Source of the DNA: Liolophura sinensis | Taxonomy: Eukaryota > Mollusca > Polyplacophora > Chitonida > Chitonidae | Assembly (NCBI RefSeq): GCF_032854445.1 | Contig: NC_088302.1 | Coordinates: 17,167,338-17,231,337, forward strand | DNA: 64,000 nucleotides | Reading direction: 5' to 3' | The notes under the pieces: model-generated | The model's database searches: none | The model's input: only the letters and a program-made list of their open reading frames with translations | What the model was told of the DNA's origin: nothing | Program-made: the position numbers and the translations under genes | Shown: positions 61,501 to 64,000 of the stretch, one piece after another | Position numbering within the stretch: the stretch's first letter is position 1 | How the letters are laid out: each line of letters starts with the position of its first letter

Positions 61501-63777
61501 TATCAAACTCTAGTGCTACAATATATGCAGTAAATATCCATTTACAGGCATTCAAATAATTGAGTATAAACTTGTTTTGATGGTCTGTTGGAAGATGTCA
61601 CGACACCCTCACACTTATATACCACAAACATCACTATGTGCAGTTCTATGGAACTTTTGCTGTTGTACAAGGCCATTTTAACTTACACGAAAGTTAAAGT
61701 TTTGTATATAATACGTAGTTTATATTGTACCATAAGTTCCAAGAGATACATCTAATGACGTCATACATGCCCTTCACGAAGTGTCACTGCACACACAAGC
61801 GGTTTTAAAAAGCTTCGAACTGAATTGATTTTGCGAACAAAAATGCTTCACTGTGAAAGACTTGCCTGAACATAACAATCACTGACATATTTTTTAAAAC
61901 TCCATACCATCTGTATAAATGCATGTTTAAATAATATTTCAAAGTTGAGCAAAAAACAAGCTAGCTTTGTGGAACTGTCGCGTGATTAAAGTATGTCTTG
62001 TCGAATCATAGTTTATGCTGGTCCAGCCCTTTCTGTAGTCTTGCCAATTGCACTCATGCGCTGTATATAGATGCATCTAATTACTAGGACGTCCCTGTTG
62101 ATGACGAATTCTTGGAGGCCGTGGAACGATTACGCGAGAAAAGGATCATGTCTATACGCCACGGCCCTCTCTATCGTCTTGAGGAGGTGAAACAGGGAGA
62201 GGTGTCTAACACCCTGGGTCTGGAGAGGTTCGATCCCGTATCGGTTCTTTACGAGTACATGAAACAGGACAGCATGCGCCTGGTAGACATGTTCCACTAC
62301 TTCGACGCAGATCAGAATGGTTATATATCGCTGGCAGAGTTACGGGAAGGTTTCTCTGTAAGTTAAACGAGTAATTCTTACTGTGAATTAACTGTGAATT
62401 TTTTTTAGCTGGGTAATTAAACTAACGTCATTGTGGACAAGCATAGGCATTTGATAGTTACACAGAAGACCTTCGCTTTGTTTGAGTGTGGTTTGGAATT
62501 GTGAGTATTTTATTTAGTGATTTGATTGGTGTTTAACGGATGACGGTCATCTTTATGGGCGGAGGAAACCTGTTCAAGAATTTCTCGCTTATACGACTAT
62601 TACAGTAAAGTTTATAGGTGGAAGAGGCTGGTCTATATGAAGGAATCCTTGCAGAACACAGCTGATATCATTTCTCAAAAATATTGACAAGCTGTAACAT
62701 CATTAGATAGGTATTGTAGAAACGTTCTTCACAATTTTTGGGGACTTTCCTTGCAATTTGCCTGGCGTAACATGAAGAGAAACTTGATCTTGCTATATAC
62801 TAGTATGTCGGCAATGGGTGAAGTCAGTAAGAAATTGAAGCGACTAAATATTGCATTTCGTTAAGACCCTCTGAGGTTTGCGCAAGTGGCCGTGGTACAC
62901 ACGTTTTGGCTATAAATTGGTAAAGCATTTATGATTACTTATGTAAGCCATCTTTCAAAACACAAACGCTCTGAAACTGGAGACGTACTTCAGTCTAAGT
63001 GTGGTTTCAGTGTATATGTAAGCATCCACTATTAGCCTGCTTACATATTGATGTCTGACGGAGAAGTTTTCTCTTTACGTCTCTTCAGAACGCTAACATC
63101 CCACTGACGGAAGATGGACTAGAGCAGTTGGTGAAGAAGATTGACAATGATAAGGACGGGAGGATCGATTTACAGTGGGTATTGTAAGATAAGGAAGAAT
63201 GAGCAAATCATTTATATCTGTCTTGCATCATTGAGTACTTCAGTTACGATCAAATCTCTAACTTACTACATGTTTTAAACCGAGGACTGCAATGATGAAT
63301 CTTCATTTCGGGCGTAAAACTGTAAATATATTGTTTATTTGATTATTGAGGAACGCCGTATGTAAGAACTGATGGACGAAACCGGAGTAAATAAATCAGT
63401 AATGATATGTGATATGTTTCTGTATTTACAGGGAGTTGATGGTTGGTCACCGGAAGTTTAGTCGCTCTGTCGCGGAAAGGAATCGCATTGCCAAAATTCA
63501 TCACAAAACAGAAGACAGCTCAATACGAGACCTGAGGGAAATCATTAGAAAATTTCTTGCCGAAAGAAACGAAAAGTTCAAAGAGACCAAATCTGATGCT
63601 GAAGCCAAAACAGGCACGCTGAAGAATGCACATAGGCCCAGTCAATCTGGGACCGCCAAATCTCGCCGAATCTCGCGACGCTCAAGACCCTCAACTATCA
63701 AACCGCCGTTGATATCTAATAGTATTGTAGAGGAAGCAGATGAAGACGTGTCTAGTTATCTCCACACAATTCACTGA
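55024..63777 (+). CDS. LRRC74-like leucine-rich repeat and EF-hand protein, twelve exons, 698 aa
   Basis: Coding exons: 55024-55516, 56447-56637, 56965-57072, 57750-57843, 58323-58372, 58940-59021, 59869-59954, 60652-60846, 61196-61291, 62088-62357, 63089-63174 and 63432-63777 (2097 nt with stop). Residues 1-164 are polar and probably disordered. Residues 165-228 resemble the LRRC74A lead-in (KVTPVDKFIKQIW, then LGPADIKGIAIALA). About nine ribonuclease-inhibitor-type LRRs of 27-29 residues follow to about 490. The second, with LIMAATFPD in place of LxLxxNxL, is degenerate. Two EF-hand loops, DADQNGYISLAE (538-549) and DNDKDGRIDLQE (574-585), have all canonical calcium ligands. The tail is basic and Ser-rich. 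Vertebrate LRRC74A is about 490 aa, so both termini are longer here. The family has no established function. LRRC74A versus LRRC74B orthology is undecided. Confidence 0.92.
55800..56085 (+). mobile_element. SINE family B, diverged, in LRRC74-like intron 1
   Basis: Contains CTGCCTCGCTTGGCGCTCAG, GACTGGTTGGCCCGGTGTCA, GTATATGACTGGGTGATTTG and the tail CGTCATATGGCTGAAAAATT with GTGCGACGTAAAACTCTAAG followed by a short CATACATACATACG end. Compared with the complete copy at 39105-39466, the tRNA-like head is missing or unrecognisable. Confidence 0.8.
56153..56421 (+). mobile_element. SINE family A, complete, in LRRC74-like intron 1
   Basis: The best plus-orientation copy in the window. Head GCCTCCGTGGCTTAGCTCGC (A-box region), ACCAATGCGGTCGCTGTGAG and GTTCAAGTCGAGCTC (B-box region); body GGCTTCCTCTACCGCCGTAC, AACCTGCGGATGGTCGTGGG, GGTTTCCTCTCACCATAATG; tail GCCGTCGTATAAGTTAAATA and AAAAACCAATGAAATAAATA. 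It ends only about 25 bp before the exon 2 acceptor. Confidence 0.95.
56447..56637 (+). CDS. LRRC74-like exon 2 (lead-in to LRR domain)
   Basis: Encodes residues 165-228, including TYRRICKLQKVTPVDKFIKQ and LGPADIKGIAIALA. It aligns with the vertebrate LRRC74A segment that precedes its first repeat. Acceptor ATGTCCAG, donor GTATTT (weak). The coding frame remains open past the donor, so a read-through form ending at 56683 is possible but would destroy the LRR domain. Confidence 0.88.
56965..57072 (+). CDS. LRRC74-like exon 3 (LRR 1)
   Basis: Encodes IHAKVRELDVSGNNIGARGS and GYLAETLQAVSQIKVL, a clean repeat with LxLxxNxI. Acceptor CCATTTCAG, donor GTAAGA, both phase 0. Confidence 0.92.
57750..57843 (+). 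CDS. LRRC74-like exon 4 (degenerate LRR 2, start of LRR 3)
   Basis: Encodes IMAATFPDVDGCKYLSRALL and NNDCLRILNLA. The second repeat lacks the consensus Asn. Acceptor TTAACAG, donor GTAAGA. Confidence 0.9.
58323..58372 (+). CDS. LRRC74-like exon 5 (end of LRR 3)
   Basis: A 50 nt exon encoding ENNLGEQHAVQLCGFIK (first residue split). It completes LRILNLAENNLGEQ across the junction, which fits the LRR pattern exactly. Acceptor GTTCAACAG, donor GTGAGA. An antisense 180-codon frame overlaps it. Confidence 0.88.
58940..59021 (+). CDS. LRRC74-like exon 6 (LRR 4)
   Basis: Encodes ETRTLRELYLNHNRLDEAGG and RVIGAAL, a consensus repeat. Acceptor CCTCACAG, donor GTGAGG. Confidence 0.93.
59400..59543 (-). 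mobile_element. SINE family A fragment in LRRC74-like intron 6
   Basis: Minus orientation, with TTTATTTGACTAGTGTTTTA, TATTTCACTTATACGACGTC, CCACGACCATCCGCAGGTTA and GTACGGCCGGGGAGGAAGT. The tRNA-like half is missing. Several small deletions distinguish it from the consensus. Confidence 0.87.
59869..59954 (+). CDS. LRRC74-like exon 7 (LRR 5)
   Basis: Encodes AGNKSIQILDLTWNHLRRSG and AESICRALK. ILDLTWNHLR resembles the LNLSWNHLR of the human protein. Acceptor ATCTACAG, donor GTATAA. Confidence 0.93.
59999..60460. mobile_element. Foldback element in LRRC74-like intron 7
   Basis: The left arm (59999 to about 60081) and right arm (about 60383-60460) are inverted copies. Left reads ATGGAAGAAGGATGTGGCTT, GGATTCTGGAACCGCAT and GAGAATACGAGGGTAGAGAT; the right arm on minus reads ATGGAAGACGGGTGCGGCTA, AGTCTGGAGCCACGT and GAGAATACGAGAGTCGAGAT. 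The centre contains a further small hairpin (CTCGCACG at 60156 against CGTGCGAG at 60197). The structure lies between two exact copies of a 21 bp sequence at 59963-59983 and 60530-60550. No transposase frame is visible. Confidence 0.65.
60652..60846 (+). CDS. LRRC74-like exon 8 (LRRs 6-7 and start of 8)
   Basis: Encodes VNTTLEKLNVSWNGFSTEGC, KCLSKILPMNDTLRHLNLSS and NRINSRALLFFLKGLVKNEG followed by ITSLK. Acceptor TCTTTCCAG; the donor GTCTGT is weak, but the join to exon 9 gives ITSLKIGKNPF, an exact LRR pattern. Confidence 0.92.
61196..61291 (+). CDS. LRRC74-like exon 9 (LRR 8, start of LRR 9)
   Basis: Encodes IGKNPFTTEAAITIIETLTA and CDYCSVDDLDIS. Acceptor TATTTCAG, donor GTAAGA, phase 0 at both ends. 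Confidence 0.9.
62088..62357 (+). CDS. LRRC74-like exon 10 (linker and EF-hand 1)
   Basis: Encodes residues 466-555: DVPVDDEFLEAVERLREKR, a charged linker, then LVDMFHYFDADQNGYISLAE. The loop DADQNGYISLAE has Asp at 1 and 3, Asn at 5, Gly at 6, Ile at 8, Ser at 9 and Glu at 12. Acceptor TTACTAG, donor GTAAGT. Confidence 0.95.
62511..62600 (-). mobile_element. SINE family A tail fragment in LRRC74-like intron 10
   Basis: TTTGATTGGTGTTTAACGGA and TGGGCGGAGGAAACC with a displaced AAGAATTTCTCGCTTATACG. The order of tail and body is scrambled relative to the consensus, so this is a rearranged remnant. Confidence 0.65.
63089..63174 (+). CDS. LRRC74-like exon 11 (EF-hand 2)
   Basis: Encodes NANIPLTEDGLEQLVKKIDN and DKDGRIDL, ending CA before donor GTGGGT. 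The split Gln and following Glu come from exon 12 and complete the loop DNDKDGRIDLQE, a canonical calcium-binding loop. Confidence 0.94.
63432..63777 (+). CDS. LRRC74-like exon 12 (basic C-terminal tail)
   Basis: Starts G|GAG TTG ATG, giving QELMVGHRKFSRSVAERNR, then a helical-looking charged stretch (IRKFLAERNEKFKETK), a basic Ser/Arg-rich part (KSRRISRRSRPS) and the stop TGA at 63775-63777. Acceptor TATTTACAG. The tail beyond the EF-hand has no recognised domain. Confidence 0.93.
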
Positions 63778-64000
63778 CCCAAGATGTCATATCAAGTGAC
63801 AGAAAAGATCAATAGACTTAGTGAATGCATTTCTTGGGCCCAGTTGTTCAGAAGAGTATTATTACGTAAGCCCGGTATTAACTTAGGTCCAGACTTCAGT
63901 ACTATTTACTTTGTATTATGACGAGACTTGTATTAAGATTTTAGCTTAGCTGAGCTTTAATACAGATTTGAAAAAACTGGCCGTTATAGGCTACATTTAG
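63778..64000 (+). other. Start of the LRRC74-like 3'UTR
   Basis: No AATAAA is present between the stop codon and the end of the window, so the polyadenylation site probably lies beyond it or uses a variant signal. Confidence 0.5.

Overview
The window is nuclear DNA from an animal, most likely a mollusc or another lophotrochozoan. Its protein-coding genes are split by GT-AG introns, most of it is AT-rich intron or intergenic DNA, and it is crowded with tandem repeats and two families of tRNA-derived SINEs whose shared tail (ending near GTACGGCGTAAAACACCAAT or GTACGACGTTAAACCCCAA) I associate with mollusc genomes. The species assignment is inference. There are no prokaryotic genes, CRISPR arrays, rRNA genes or convincing free-standing tRNA genes.

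Layout. 1-0.95 kb: unremarkable single-copy DNA. 0.95-2.85 kb: a 32-33 bp minisatellite. 3.5-3.75 kb: a SINE. 3.78-12.17 kb: a very large 38 bp satellite array (about 220 units) with higher-order repeats and an internal duplication of about 2.3-2.6 kb. 12.2-34 kb: mostly gene-free DNA with SINE relics, several minisatellites, five AT or AC/AT microsatellites and a MITE-like inverted-repeat element at 30.7-30.96 kb. 34.4-46.8 kb: a complete seven-exon minus-strand gene for an NDFIP1/2-type Nedd4-family interacting protein (217 aa, stop at 36266, ATG at 46714), with a probable 1.9 kb 3'UTR. 46.8-55 kb: intergenic, with SINEs and a 77 bp minisatellite interrupted by a SINE and poly-G tracts. 55.02-63.78 kb: a twelve-exon plus-strand gene for an LRRC74-like protein (698 aa): leucine-rich repeats, two canonical EF-hands and a basic tail.

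Both gene models were assembled by hand. Every junction keeps the frame and every intron begins GT and ends AG. Summed coding lengths are 654 and 2097 nt, both divisible by three. NDFIP proteins are Golgi/endosomal three-pass membrane adaptors that recruit and activate HECT E3 ligases through PY motifs. The LRRC74-like protein has no assigned biochemical function. I see no functional link between the two genes; they lie head to head about 8.3 kb apart.

I did not find a new multi-gene system. The least explained structures are the MITE-like element, a foldback structure bounded by a 21 bp direct repeat in an LRRC74 intron, the higher-order organisation of the 38 bp satellite, a dispersed repeat carrying perfect CRE palindromes, and a nested SINE insertion with a clean 13 bp target-site duplication.
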